The notes beneath the pieces are model-generated. The model saw nothing but the letters and a program-made list of their open reading frames with translations. It had not been told where the DNA came from and did not search any database. A stretch of 64,000 nt of DNA from CAG-390 sp003523225 (GTDB taxonomy: Bacteria; Bacillota; Clostridia; Oscillospirales; CAG-272), in the NCBI GenBank assembly GCA_902461815.1, contig CABPZE010000007.1:1-64000 (forward strand). Reading direction: 5' to 3'. Shown here in pieces: positions 19,881 to 29,292 of the stretch; position 1 is the stretch's first letter; each line of letters opens with the position of its first letter. The translations under genes were made by a program, and so were the position numbers.

Positions 19881-22010
19881 TCACGCTTCGCTTTCACCGA
19901 ACATTTTTGCAATTTCGTGCCTCAGCACCGGGTGCGACTCAAGTCCGGGGTCTTCCTGCAACAGTCCGTGCGCTTCCTCGGAGGCACGGGCAAGCAGTCC
20001 GGCGTCGCCGCAAAGGTCGGCAAAACGGAATCTTACGCCGCCGCTCTGCCGTATTTCTCCGGCAGTCCTGCCGACGAAGAAGTCGCCGGGGCCTCGCATG
20101 GCAAGGTCCTCCTCGGCTATTTCAAAGCCGTTGTTTGTCTTTGTCAGCACTGAAAGCCGGCGGCGGGCGTTTTCCGAGTGGCTGTCAGAGATCAGAATGC
20201 AGTAGGACTTGCGTTTGCCGCGTCCTACGCGCCCGCGCAGCTGGTGCAGCTGCGAAAGCCCGAAGCGCTCGGCGTTTTCAACTATCATCAGCGAGGCGTT
20301 GGGGACGTTTACCCCTACCTCGATGACGGTGGTGGAGACAAGTACATCGGTCTCACCGTCTGCAAAGGCTCTCATGACGGCATCCTTTTCCCCCGGCTTC
20401 ATTCTGCCGTGTATCAGTGCGACACTGACGTCCGGAAGCGCGGCGGCAAGCTCCTCGGCGCAGACGGTCGCCGCTCTGAGCGGCGGCTTTTCCTCAAATC
20501 CGTCCTCGGCTATGTCCTCCATGCCGACCTCGCCGCCCTCGACCTGTGCCGCCTCGTCTATTGAGGGGCAGACGACATATACCTGTCCGCCTTCGCGGAC
20601 GGTTTTTTCAATAAAGCCGTTCACGCGCGCACGATAGCTTTCGTCGACCGCAAAGGTGTCCACCTTCTGCCGTCCGGGCGGCATTTCATCTATGCGTGAG
20701 ATGTCAAGGTCGCCGTATATTGTAAGCGCGAGCGAGCGGGGGATCGGCGTGGCGCTCATGGCGAGTACATGCGTATGCTCCGCGCCTGCGGAAAGCGCAT
20801 TGCGCTGGCTGACACCGAAGCGGTGCTGTTCGTCGGTGACGGCAAGGGCAAGCTCTGAAAACTCTACGCCGTCCGCGATAAGCGCGTGAGTGCCTATGAC
20901 CACCTGAAGGCGCAGCTCCTCCGAAACGCAGGAAAGCGCGGCTTTTATCTTCCGTTTTTCCGCCGCGGGCGTTGCGCCGACAAGCAGCGCACAGCTGACG
21001 CCCAGCTGCTGAAATATCGGGCTAAGCTCTGCGTAGTGCTGCCTTGCAAGTATCTCGGTTGGCGCCATAAGCGCCGCCTGTGCGCCGCTCATTACCGCGA
21101 TAAGCATTGCCGCCGCCGCGACCACCGTTTTTCCGCAGCCGACGTCACCCACGACCATGCGGTTCATGGGAATGTCCCGGCGCATATCCGCGGCGATCTC
21201 GGAGATCGCACGCTTCTGCGCTCCGGTCAGCTCGTAGGGAAGCAGTGAAAGCAGCGGAGAAATATTCTGCTTCCGGCACGGATAAGCGCCGCTCTCGCGC
21301 TCTTTTTTGCTTCGCTGTGCCAGACCGAGCGAGAAGAAAAACAGCTCGTCAAACACCAGACGGCGCTTGGCTGCGGCAAGGGAGGCGTAGCTTTCGGGAA
21401 GGTGTATGTTCCTAAGCGCAAAGGCAAGTGTGGGCAGCTTGTTGCGGCAGCGTATTTCTTCCGGCAGCGGGTCGGCAAGGCTGTGGGCGCACAACCGCAT
21501 TGCTTCTGCAATATTCTGAGCAAGCTGTTTTTGCGAAAGCCCCTCCGACAGCGGGTATACGGCGCAGAAATCGGGCAGTCTGCCCTCCTCCCACGGCTCG
21601 AACGCCGGAGAGGTCAGATTATACCGACTCCCGCGTCCCTTGACCTCCACCACGCCGTAAAAGCGCCATACCGAGCCGAGAGTGAATTTTGACCTGAGAT
21701 ATTCCTGATTGAAAAAGGTTATCTCGGCGGTGTCGGTGTCGTCGCAGGCGCGGAATTTAAGTATCGTCATCCGGCGCGGCAGTCTTGCGGCACGCGGCTC
21801 GGTGGCTACAGTCAGCACAAGTGCGGTCTTGCCGCCGTCACGGCGCGCGTCGCGCAGCTGACGTATGTCCCCGCGGTTCTCATAAGCTCTTGGGATGTGA
21901 TAAAGCAGATCGCCCAAGGTCGTGACGCCTGTTTTCGCGTAAGCCGCCGCCCGGGCAGGTCCGACTCCCGGCAGTACGGTAACGGGAGAGTTGACGTCAA
22001 TATCGCTCAT
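19881..22010 (-). CDS. recG: ATP-dependent DNA helicase RecG
   Basis: Branch-migration helicase that remodels stalled forks and recombination intermediates. The chosen ATG at 22010 has AAGGAG 8 bases upstream and begins at MSDIDVNSPVTVLPGVGPAR, the normal family start; 709 residues is full length. An upstream in-frame extension crosses the promoter and is rejected. The N-terminal wedge/OB region precedes Walker A GDVGCGKTVVAAA (near 288), a DEQH box (near 394), SATPIPRSLALTIYGDLD, and the C-terminal LRGRVGRGK and RGPGDFFVGRTAG (TRG-type) motifs. No helicase motif is missing. Confidence 0.96.
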   Translation of the reverse strand: MSDIDVNSPVTVLPGVGPARAAAYAKTGVTTLGDLLYHIPRAYENRGDIRQLRDARRDGGKTALVLTVATEPRAARLPRRMTILKFRACDDTDTAEITFFNQEYLRSKFTLGSVWRFYGVVEVKGRGSRYNLTSPAFEPWEEGRLPDFCAVYPLSEGLSQKQLAQNIAEAMRLCAHSLADPLPEEIRCRNKLPTLAFALRNIHLPESYASLAAAKRRLVFDELFFFSLGLAQRSKKERESGAYPCRKQNISPLLSLLPYELTGAQKRAISEIAADMRRDIPMNRMVVGDVGCGKTVVAAAAMLIAVMSGAQAALMAPTEILARQHYAELSPIFQQLGVSCALLVGATPAAEKRKIKAALSCVSEELRLQVVIGTHALIADGVEFSELALAVTDEQHRFGVSQRNALSAGAEHTHVLAMSATPIPRSLALTIYGDLDISRIDEMPPGRQKVDTFAVDESYRARVNGFIEKTVREGGQVYVVCPSIDEAAQVEGGEVGMEDIAEDGFEEKPPLRAATVCAEELAAALPDVSVALIHGRMKPGEKDAVMRAFADGETDVLVSTTVIEVGVNVPNASLMIVENAERFGLSQLHQLRGRVGRGKRKSYCILISDSHSENARRRLSVLTKTNNGFEIAEEDLAMRGPGDFFVGRTAGEIRQSGGVRFRFADLCGDAGLLARASEEAHGLLQEDPGLESHPVLRHEIAKMFGESEA

Positions 22011-22038
22011 TTTTTCCGCTCCTTTGCTTTTATAATTA

Positions 22039-22067
22039 ATTATACCCCGTGCCTCGTCTTCTGTCAA
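22039..22067 (-). promoter_or_regulatory. Consensus promoter of recG
   Basis: Minus-strand TTGACA (complement of 22062-22067) and TATAAT (complement of 22039-22044) with 17 bases between, divergent from the amidase promoter. Confidence 0.85.
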
Positions 22068-22088
22068 GCAGAAAAAGCCAGACACTAC

Positions 22089-22117
22089 TTGACAAACTGC
22101 TCGCGCGGATTTATAAT
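22089..22117 (+). promoter_or_regulatory. Consensus promoter of the amidase gene
   Basis: TTGACA (22089-22094), 17-base spacer, TATAAT (22112-22117), about 79 bases before the ATG. Confidence 0.82.
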
Positions 22118-22195
22118 TGAGCTGACGACAAAATCCGCGCCCTGCCATTGCGTAGGACGCGGAGCAAAAATTCCGATATAAAAAGGTGGTCTGAA

Positions 22196-22801
22196 ATGTC
22201 AAAGGGACTTATAATACTTGACCCCGGTCACGGACGTACCGGAAATCCGCACACGACACGCAAAGGTTTTTATGAGGGAACGCAGAATTTTATTCTTGCC
22301 GGCTTTTTACGCGATGAGCTTCAGCGCCGCGGCTTTGATGTAAAGGTTACACGTGAGACGCTTGACGACGATCCCGAGCTTACCGAGCGCGGCGGAATGG
22401 CGGGGCGGCTGGGAGCGGTGATGTTCCTGTCTCTCCATTCAAATGCGCCGGGAACATCGGCTGACCCCGAGCGGTACCCGCGCATACGCGGCGCCGAGAC
22501 CTTTTACTCGGTGTCTGACGAGGAAGGCAACGCGCCGTTTGCGCGCGCGCTCAACGACGCCGTGGTGAAGGCAATGAACACGGAGGACAGAGGGATAAAG
22601 ACCCGGCGCTATCCCGGTGACGAGAGTGTGGACTATTACTGCGTCATGCGCTCTGCGGCGCAGTCGGGATGTCACCGCGCATTTCTCATCGAGCACGGCT
22701 TCCATACCAATCCCGAGGATTCGGCGTTCCTGCAAAGCTCCGAATGCCTTGCAAAGCTCGCCAAAGCCGAAGCGGAGGTCATCGATAAATTCCTTGGCTG
22801 A
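22196..22801 (+). CDS. N-acetylmuramoyl-L-alanine amidase (Amidase_3), no signal peptide
   Basis: Zinc hydrolase cutting the bond between muramic acid and the stem peptide of peptidoglycan. The 201 residues carry all expected ligands: His in LDPGHG (residue 10), Glu in GFYEGTQN (near 25), His in LSLHSN (near 81), and the catalytic Glu in IEHGF (near 166). ATG at 22196 follows AAGGTGG. No signal peptide or wall-binding repeat is seen. This is like B. subtilis CwlC (mother-cell lysis) or phage endolysins, so it may act after cell-internal release during sporulation. It sits alone on its own promoter. Confidence 0.88.
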   Translation: MSKGLIILDPGHGRTGNPHTTRKGFYEGTQNFILAGFLRDELQRRGFDVKVTRETLDDDPELTERGGMAGRLGAVMFLSLHSNAPGTSADPERYPRIRGAETFYSVSDEEGNAPFARALNDAVVKAMNTEDRGIKTRRYPGDESVDYYCVMRSAAQSGCHRAFLIEHGFHTNPEDSAFLQSSECLAKLAKAEAEVIDKFLG

Positions 22802-22824
22802 GACAGATATCATATAAATACTGT

Positions 22825-22850
22825 TGCTGCCGCGCTTTTGCGCGGCAGCA
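22825..22850. terminator. Stem-loop between amidase and pyk
   Basis: TGCTGCCGCGC and GCGCGGCAGCA pair perfectly around TTTT, between convergent genes. It is the first of three like stem-loops in the window (others at 40348-40376 and 45331-45364). Confidence 0.7.
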
Positions 22851-22869
22851 TTTGAATCATATCGGTGTT

Positions 22870-24285
22870 TTATTTGATCGTTTCAAACTTCACAAGGCTG
22901 GTATTTCCGGACTTGCCATTGACCTGACCGCCGGTGATGACTATCACGTCCCCGGGATTTACAAGCCCCGATGCCTTTGCGACGTTCACGGCGTGATAGA
23001 ACAGCACGTCCGCCGACTGAAATTCCTCGCTCATTGCGGGGATCACCGCCCACGAAAGCGCCAGCTTGCGCCATACCTTTTCGTCGGTCGTCATGCCGAT
23101 TATAGGCTTTGGCGAGCGGAAGCGGGAGACAAGCCGCGCGGTGCGTCCGCTGCGCGAGCAGACGACGATCAGCTTTGCGTCGATGTCGATGGCAAGCGAG
23201 CAGGCAGCGTGGGATATTGCGTCTATCTGATTCTTTATCTTGAATTTCGCCGTGTGGAAGCGCTCGGTATAGTCAATGTCGCGTTCGGTCTGCTCGGCGA
23301 TCTTTGCCATTGCGGCTACCGCCTCGACCGGATATTTGCCCATTGCCGTCTCGCCCGAAAGCATGACGGCGCTGGTGCCATCGTAAACGGCGTTGGCAAC
23401 GTCGGATATCTCGGCTCTTGTCGGGCGCGGATTGTGTATCATTGACTCAAGCATCTCTGTTGCGGTGATCACGCGCTTGCCGCGGAAGCGGCAGGTGGTT
23501 ATCATCATTTTCTGAATTGCGGGGAGCTGTTCAAATGGAATTTCAACTCCCATGTCGCCGCGGGCGACCATGATCCCGTCGCCGGCGTCTATGATCTCCT
23601 CGATGTTATCGACGCCCGAGCGGTTTTCTATCTTTGCGATTATGTCTATATCGTCGCCGCCGTGCTCGTGAAGGAAGCGGCGTACATCCTCGACGTTTTC
23701 TTTGTTTGAAACGAATGAGCAGGCGACAAAGTCAACGTCGTTTTCGATCCCGAAAAGCAGATCGTCCTTGTCGCGTTCGCTGAGGAATACCTGATGCAGC
23801 ACCTTGCCGGGGAAGCTCATGCTCTTGCGGTCGGAAAGCTCGCCGCCGATCACGACCTCGGTTTCAATATTATTTCCGTCTATCTTTGTGACGCGGAACT
23901 CAAGCAGACCGTTTGAAAGCAGTATCTGCGTGCCGACGTCAAGCTCGTTCGGAAGATTTTTGTAGGACACCGAGACACGGTGCTCGTCTCCTACGATATC
24001 GTCGGAGGTAAAAGTAAAGCTGTCACCGGCTTTGAGCGTGATGGGGCTATGCTCAAAGCGACCGATACGGTATTCCGGACCCTTGGTGTCAAGCATTATG
24101 GCGACCGGGATGCCAAGCTCGGCACGCGCTTGCTTTACGGCGTCCATCATACGCTTGTGGTCGGCGTGTTCACCGTGTGAAAAGTTGAAGCGCGCCACGT
24201 TCATGCCCGCGAGGATCATTTTTTTCAGCACCTCTACCGATGAGCATGAGGGACCTATGGTGCATACTATCTTTGTTTTTTTCAT
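22870..24285 (-). CDS. pyk: Pyruvate kinase
   Basis: Final glycolytic step: phosphoenolpyruvate plus ADP to pyruvate plus ATP. The 471 residues fit the minimal pyruvate kinase without the extra C-terminal PEP-utilising domain found in some Bacillota. Visible motifs: KIVCTIGPSC at the start, NVARFNFSHG near 30, MLDTKGPEYRIG near 62 (usually ...EIRTG), IAKIENRSGVDNIEEI near 214, ARGDMGVEIP near 238, and TATEMLESM near 267. The C-terminal HAACSLAIDIDAKLIVVCSRSGRTARLVS is the regulatory domain. It has its own promoter. The Tyr at the usual Ile of the KGPEI block is a mild divergence. Confidence 0.95.
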   Translation of the reverse strand: MKKTKIVCTIGPSCSSVEVLKKMILAGMNVARFNFSHGEHADHKRMMDAVKQARAELGIPVAIMLDTKGPEYRIGRFEHSPITLKAGDSFTFTSDDIVGDEHRVSVSYKNLPNELDVGTQILLSNGLLEFRVTKIDGNNIETEVVIGGELSDRKSMSFPGKVLHQVFLSERDKDDLLFGIENDVDFVACSFVSNKENVEDVRRFLHEHGGDDIDIIAKIENRSGVDNIEEIIDAGDGIMVARGDMGVEIPFEQLPAIQKMMITTCRFRGKRVITATEMLESMIHNPRPTRAEISDVANAVYDGTSAVMLSGETAMGKYPVEAVAAMAKIAEQTERDIDYTERFHTAKFKIKNQIDAISHAACSLAIDIDAKLIVVCSRSGRTARLVSRFRSPKPIIGMTTDEKVWRKLALSWAVIPAMSEEFQSADVLFYHAVNVAKASGLVNPGDVIVITGGQVNGKSGNTSLVKFETIK

Positions 24286-24386
24286 GTATATACCTTATTG
24301 CAGGCAGCCGCGACGGGCTGCTTCCTTTTCGCGTATTTTTATCGGCTGCACAGCGTCCTGCGCCGACGACAATTTTCTCCGTATAT

Positions 24387-24415
24387 ATGATACCACAAAA
24401 TGCTTCCGGTGTCAA
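24387..24415 (-). promoter_or_regulatory. Promoter of pyk
   Basis: Minus-strand TTGACA (complement of 24410-24415), 17-base spacer, TATCAT (complement of 24387-24392), about 100 bases before the start codon. Confidence 0.7.
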
Positions 24416-24597
24416 CTGCCCACGCGACGATCCGATGACTTTTTTCAGCCGCGGGACGGAATTTAGCGCGGTCGTATATTATGCACTGCCGGATGCGTAA
24501 AAAATCACGAAAAATGAAAAATTATCACGCCAATAATTCGTCAAAGGGGATTTGGAAGGGGTAATGATAGCAAAAATGAAAAAATGCAAATTACATC

Positions 24598-24626
24598 TTG
24601 CAAAATCATAAAAAATGATGTATAAT
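24598..24626 (+). promoter_or_regulatory. Promoter of the citrate synthase operon
   Basis: TTGCAA (24598-24603), 17-base spacer, TATAAT (24621-24626), 40 bases before the first ATG. The 24416-24597 stretch otherwise holds only A/T-rich DNA. Confidence 0.75.
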
Positions 24627-24666
24627 ATCTTAAATTCGTTTTCCGTAATTGCAAGGAGTCATTCTA

Positions 24667-26031
24667 ATGCTTGAAATTTCCCCGAAATCAAATCTTCTTG
24701 AGCAAAAATCGTACAGATATTCGCTTCAGGATGTTGCCGAGCCTAATCTTTACCGCGAGGTCTACAACTATGAGGAAGTGCCGAAGGTGCCCTTCAACCA
24801 CCGCCGCGTTCCGCTCGGAATGCCTGCGGATATATGGATAACAGACACCACCTTCCGCGACGGGATGCAGTCGCAGGCGCCGTACTCGCCGAAACAGATA
24901 GTTGACATATATAAAATGCTTTCTCGCCTCGGCGGTCCGAAGGGGCTTATCCGTTCGACCGAATTTTTTGTTTACAGCGAAAACGACCGCAAAGCGCTTA
25001 ATGCCTGCCGCGAGCTGGGACTTGAGTTCCCGCAGATAACCACATGGATACGTGCGACCGAGAACGATTTCAAGCTGGTGCGCGACCTTGGAATCAAGGA
25101 GACGGGCATACTTGTGTCCTGCTCCGATTACCATATATTCAAAAAGCTCGGCATGACGCGCTCGCAGGCGCTTGAGCATTACCTTGAGATAATTTCCGAG
25201 GCGCTTGAGCTGGGGATATGCCCGCGCTGCCACTTTGAGGATATCACACGCGCCGATTTTTACGGCTTTGTCGTTCCGTTTGTAAACGAGATACAGCGTC
25301 TGTCACAGGAGTCGGGGATACCTATCCGCATCCGCGCCTGCGATACCATGGGGTACGGCGAGCCGTACAGCGAGGTCGCACTGCCGCGAAGCGTTCCCGG
25401 AATCATCTACGGCTTGCAGCATTATTCGGATGTTCCGAGCGAAATGCTTGAGTGGCACGGTCACAACGACTTCCACAAGGCGGTCGCAAACGCCACCTGC
25501 GCATGGCTTTACGGAGCGTCGGCGGTAAACGCCTCGATGCTCGGCATCGGAGAACGCACCGGAAACGTGCCGCTTGAAGCTATGGTGTTTGAGTATGCGT
25601 CTCTTCGCGGAACGCTTGACGGTATGGATCCCACCGTGATCACCGAGATAGCCGAGTATTTCCAAAAGGAGATAGGCTATGACATTCCGCCCATGACTCC
25701 GTTCGTAGGCGAGAATTTCAATGTGACGCGCGCCGGAATACACGCCGACGGCATGATAAAGGACGAGGAGATCTACAATATATTTGATACTCAGAAGCTG
25801 CTGGGACGTCCGGCGGGCGTGACCGTCAGCTCCACGTCGGGGCTTGCGGGTATCGCGTACTGGATCAATTGCCACTACCGCCTTACCGGAGCGGAGGCTG
25901 TGACAAAGAAGGACCCCATGGTCGCTTATATCAAGGAGTGGGTCGATGCTCAGTACGTCGAAGGACGGCAGACGGTAATTTCCTCGAAGGAGCTGGAACA
26001 GCTTATAATCAGATACAGAAAAGGAAAATAA
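24667..26031 (+). CDS. LeuA/homocitrate-synthase family, probable Re-citrate synthase
   Basis: Likely condenses acetyl-CoA with oxaloacetate to citrate, as the Re-face citrate synthases of anaerobic Clostridia do. The 454 residues form a DRE-TIM barrel: ITDTTFRDGMQSQ near residue 59 (metal Asp, catalytic Arg), the late HGHNDFHKA (metal His pair) near 262, and GIGERTGN near 296. A C-terminal domain follows. No LeuA regulatory domain is present. ATG at 24667 has AAGGAG 8 bases upstream. Aconitase and isocitrate dehydrogenase follow in the same operon, favouring citrate synthase over isopropylmalate or homocitrate synthase. Homocitrate synthase remains possible. Confidence 0.8.
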   Translation: MLEISPKSNLLEQKSYRYSLQDVAEPNLYREVYNYEEVPKVPFNHRRVPLGMPADIWITDTTFRDGMQSQAPYSPKQIVDIYKMLSRLGGPKGLIRSTEFFVYSENDRKALNACRELGLEFPQITTWIRATENDFKLVRDLGIKETGILVSCSDYHIFKKLGMTRSQALEHYLEIISEALELGICPRCHFEDITRADFYGFVVPFVNEIQRLSQESGIPIRIRACDTMGYGEPYSEVALPRSVPGIIYGLQHYSDVPSEMLEWHGHNDFHKAVANATCAWLYGASAVNASMLGIGERTGNVPLEAMVFEYASLRGTLDGMDPTVITEIAEYFQKEIGYDIPPMTPFVGENFNVTRAGIHADGMIKDEEIYNIFDTQKLLGRPAGVTVSSTSGLAGIAYWINCHYRLTGAEAVTKKDPMVAYIKEWVDAQYVEGRQTVISSKELEQLIIRYRKGK

Positions 26032-26105
26032 GTGTTATGATGTACCGTCGGTGCAGGTCGAGCTATGCGCCGCGCGGGAACAGCAAAGAAAGGTATTGTC
26101 GTAAA

Positions 26106-28037
26106 ATGGGACTTACTATCGCACAGAAAATAATCAAATCGCATCTGGTCAGCGGAGACATGACCACCGGCAGCGAGATCGCGGTGCATATGGACCGCAC
26201 GCTGACGCAGGACGCCACCGGCACGATGGCGTATATCGAATTTGAGTCGATGGGGCTTGACCGCGTGCGCACCGAGCTTTCGGTGGCGTATGTCGACCAC
26301 AACACACTGCAGGCGGGGTTTGAAAACGCCGACGACCACGAGTATCTGCGCGCAGTGGCGGCAAAATACGGAGTATATTATTCGCGCCCCGGCAACGGAG
26401 TCTGCCATCAGGTGAACCTTGAGCGCTTCGGCGTTCCGGGCAAGACGCTTGTTGGCTCTGACAGCCACACCCCGACGGCGGGCGGAATCGGTATGCTTGC
26501 CATCGGCGCGGGCGGACTTGACATTGCCGTTGCAATGGGCGGCGGGGCATACCGCATGAATATGCCGCGCATGATCCTTGTGCGTCTCTCCGGCAAGCGC
26601 CAGCCGTGGGTCGCCGCAAAGGATGTTATCCTTGAGCTTCTGCGCCGCATTTCGGTAAAGGGCGGCGTCGGAGCAATAATAGAATGGGGCGGAGAGGGAA
26701 TTGCCGATCTTATGGTTCCCGAACGCGCCACGATTACCAACATGGGCGCCGAGCTTGGAGCTACGACCTCGATATTCCCCTCAGACGAGGTGACGCGCGA
26801 ATTTCTCCGCGCCGAGGGCAGGGAGGCGGACTACATTCCGCTTGCCTCCGATCCCGACGCCGAGTACGATGAAATTATTGATATTGACCTTTCGGCTCTC
26901 GAGCCGCTTGCGGCTTGTCCGCACAGCCCTGACAACGTAAAGCCGGTGCGCGAGCTTGCCGGAACGCCGATCTCTCAGGTCTGTGTCGGCTCCTGCACCA
27001 ACTCCTCTCTTGCCGATATGCTGAGGGTCTCCGCAATACTGCGCGGCAGGCATGTCGCTCCGGAGGTAAGCATGTCGGTGTCTCCCGGCTCAAAGCAGGT
27101 GCTTGAAATGCTGTCCGAGTGCGGCGCGCTTACCGATATAATTGCTTCCGGTGCGCGTCTGCTTGAGTGTGCCTGCGGTCCGTGCATAGGAATGGGCTTT
27201 TCTCCCGCTTCAAAGGGCGTGTCGCTGCGCACCTTCAACCGCAACTTTGAGGGCAGAAGCGGCACGCGCGACGCAGGGGTATATCTTGTCTCGCCTGAGG
27301 TTGCCGCGGTCTCCGCAATATACGGAGTCATCACCGACCCGCGAGTCTTCGGGGAATATCCGAAGATCACAGTCCCCGAGCATTTCCGCATCGACGACAG
27401 CGGAATAATCCCGCCGCTGCCCGCTGACAAAGCAGCTGCGGCTGAGGTGAAGCGCGGACCGAACATCAAGTCGTATCCCGAGACTTATCCGCTCGGTGAC
27501 AGCGTAAGAGCCGGCGTATCTCTCAAGGTCGGGGACAACATAACCACCGACCACATCATGCCTGCGGGCGCAAAGATACTTCCTTACCGTTCAAATATAC
27601 CGAAGCTCTCCGAGTTCTGCTTCAATGTGTGCGACGCGGCTTTCCCGGCGCGCGCCAAGGAAATGGGACAGAGCATCATAATAGGCGGTATAAACTACGG
27701 TCAGGGTTCTTCGCGTGAGCATGCGGCGCTTGTACCGCTTTATCTCGGAGTTCGCGCCGTTATAGCCAAGAGCTTTGCCCGCATACACCGCGACAATCTT
27801 GTCAACGCCGGAATACTGCCGCTGACATTTGAAGACCCGGCGGATTACGACTCGATCTCCGAGGGAGACGTTCTTTCGCTTTCCGGGCTTGACGGCGGAC
27901 TTGAGACGGGTCGCGTCATGCTTCTGAATGAGACTACCGGAAAGACTGTGCCGCTTGCGGCGGCGCTGAGCGACCGTCAGATAGCGGTCCTGCGCACCGG
28001 CGGCTTGCTGAAATACGTAGCAAACAACATGAACTGA
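26106..28037 (+). CDS. Aconitate hydratase (aconitase)
   Basis: [4Fe-4S] enzyme that isomerises citrate to isocitrate. ATG at 26106 gives 643 residues starting MGLTIAQKIIKSHLV, the family's normal N terminus; the longer open frame upstream overlaps the previous gene and is rejected. The cluster cysteines are in VGSCTNSS (near 300) and CACGPCIGMG (near 360). The swivel domain at about 530-640 includes GQGSSREHAAL (active-site Ser/Arg). The length suggests the short single-chain, Aquifex-like group rather than the 900-residue AcnA type. It is the second gene of the operon, 74 bases after the synthase. Confidence 0.92.
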   Translation: MGLTIAQKIIKSHLVSGDMTTGSEIAVHMDRTLTQDATGTMAYIEFESMGLDRVRTELSVAYVDHNTLQAGFENADDHEYLRAVAAKYGVYYSRPGNGVCHQVNLERFGVPGKTLVGSDSHTPTAGGIGMLAIGAGGLDIAVAMGGGAYRMNMPRMILVRLSGKRQPWVAAKDVILELLRRISVKGGVGAIIEWGGEGIADLMVPERATITNMGAELGATTSIFPSDEVTREFLRAEGREADYIPLASDPDAEYDEIIDIDLSALEPLAACPHSPDNVKPVRELAGTPISQVCVGSCTNSSLADMLRVSAILRGRHVAPEVSMSVSPGSKQVLEMLSECGALTDIIASGARLLECACGPCIGMGFSPASKGVSLRTFNRNFEGRSGTRDAGVYLVSPEVAAVSAIYGVITDPRVFGEYPKITVPEHFRIDDSGIIPPLPADKAAAAEVKRGPNIKSYPETYPLGDSVRAGVSLKVGDNITTDHIMPAGAKILPYRSNIPKLSEFCFNVCDAAFPARAKEMGQSIIIGGINYGQGSSREHAALVPLYLGVRAVIAKSFARIHRDNLVNAGILPLTFEDPADYDSISEGDVLSLSGLDGGLETGRVMLLNETTGKTVPLAAALSDRQIAVLRTGGLLKYVANNMN

Positions 28038-28052
28038 AAAGGGGAAACGAAA

Positions 28053-29216
28053 ATGAGCGACAACGAAAAGTATATTTCCTCCGCGGTTGCGGATTTTGAA
28101 AAAATTCTGCGCGAGCAGCTTGCGCGCAACGAAAAAATGAAGAGCGCGCCGCCCGCTGTGGACTTTGCCTCTCTTGACCGCATTGTTATCGGCTGCTGCG
28201 GCGGCGACGGCATTGGTCCTATCATTACCGCCGAGGCGCGGCGCGTGCTTGAAGCACTGCTTGCCGACGAGATAGAAAAGGGCAGAGTGGAGCTGCGCGA
28301 CATTGATGGTCTTACCATTGAAAACCGCCTTGCCGCAGGAAAAGCAATACCCGACGACGTATTGACGGCAATAAAGGAATGTCATGTTATCTTGAAAGGT
28401 CCGACCACCACTCCGCAGGGCGGAACAGGCGCGCGCGAGCTTGAAAGCGCAAACGTGGCTATGCGCCGCGAGCTTGATCTGTTTGCCAACGTCCGTCCGG
28501 TATCTATCCCTGCCGAGGGCATTGACTGGACCTTCTTTCGCGAGAACACCGAGGGCGAATATGTGCTCGGCAGCCGCGGAATATCGGTACCCGGGGAGCT
28601 TTCCTGTGATTTCAAGGTCACGACCTCCGAGGGTACGGCACGCATCGCCCGCGCGGCGTTTGACTTTGCCGTTAAAAACGGAAAGACCCGCGTCTGCTGC
28701 GTGACAAAGGCAAATATCATGAAGAAGACGGACGGCGACTTCTCCCGCATTGCGCATAAGATCGCCGCCGAGGAATACCCGACGCTGACGGTCGAGGACT
28801 GGTATATTGATATTATGACGGCAAAGCTGCTTGATACCGCCTCCCGCTCCGGCTTTGAGGTCTTCCTGCTTCCCAACCTTTACGGCGACATAATTACCGA
28901 CGAGGCGGCTCAGATACAGGGCGGCGTCGGCACTGCCGGCAGTGCCAACATCGGCTCGCGCTGGGCAATGTTTGAGGCGATACACGGCTCGGCTCCCAGA
29001 ATGATAGAGCGCGGCGACGGCGATTATGCCAATCCCGCAAGTATGCTGCGCGCCGCAGAAATGCTGCTGCGCCATATCGGCTACGCCGATCGTGCCGCAC
29101 GCCTCAGAGCGGCGCTTGACGCGGCGACCTCTCCCGACTCCCCGGTAAAGATCACCGGACGCCGCGGCGGCTCGACCTGCCGTGAATTCGGCGAGCTTGT
29201 AATAAGCAAGCTGTAA
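28053..29216 (+). CDS. Isocitrate/isopropylmalate dehydrogenase-family enzyme, probable isocitrate dehydrogenase
   Basis: Would oxidatively decarboxylate isocitrate to 2-oxoglutarate. The 387 residues include an N-terminal helical extension (1-45), GGDGIGPIIT near 52, ESANVAMRRELDLFANVRP near 128 (substrate-binding Ser, Asn and Arg residues of the IDH type), FRENTEGEYV near 163, and NLYGDIITDEAAQIQGG near 273 with metal-binding Asp residues. The coenzyme loop reads HGSAPRMIERGDGDYANP, with Arg where NAD enzymes usually have Asp and NADP enzymes Lys or Tyr, so cofactor preference is open. A ribosome site (AAGGGG) precedes the ATG. Third gene of the citrate-to-glutamate operon. Confidence 0.86.
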   Translation: MSDNEKYISSAVADFEKILREQLARNEKMKSAPPAVDFASLDRIVIGCCGGDGIGPIITAEARRVLEALLADEIEKGRVELRDIDGLTIENRLAAGKAIPDDVLTAIKECHVILKGPTTTPQGGTGARELESANVAMRRELDLFANVRPVSIPAEGIDWTFFRENTEGEYVLGSRGISVPGELSCDFKVTTSEGTARIARAAFDFAVKNGKTRVCCVTKANIMKKTDGDFSRIAHKIAAEEYPTLTVEDWYIDIMTAKLLDTASRSGFEVFLLPNLYGDIITDEAAQIQGGVGTAGSANIGSRWAMFEAIHGSAPRMIERGDGDYANPASMLRAAEMLLRHIGYADRAARLRAALDAATSPDSPVKITGRRGGSTCREFGELVISKL

Positions 29217-29292
29217 TACCATGCAATGCTACCCCTTGGCGGGTGTCATTTGAGACCTTGTCGGGCGGTCGAGCATGATCTACAAAAAAACG

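Noticed and set aside
18848..20326. Long open frame of about 490 codons on the plus strand
   Set aside because: It runs antisense to udp and the 3' part of recG, both clearly real; low-complexity His/Arg/Gly-rich translation.
19881..22202. RecG start 64 codons further upstream
   Set aside because: The extension reads through both divergent promoters and lacks a ribosome site; ATG 22010 has AAGGAG and a family-like N terminus.
25869..26105. Aconitase start 79 codons further upstream
   Set aside because: It overlaps the end of the synthase gene, and the residues do not look like aconitase.
27591..29222. Long minus-strand open frame of about 540 codons
   Set aside because: Antisense to the aconitase 3' end and isocitrate dehydrogenase; no recognisable motif.
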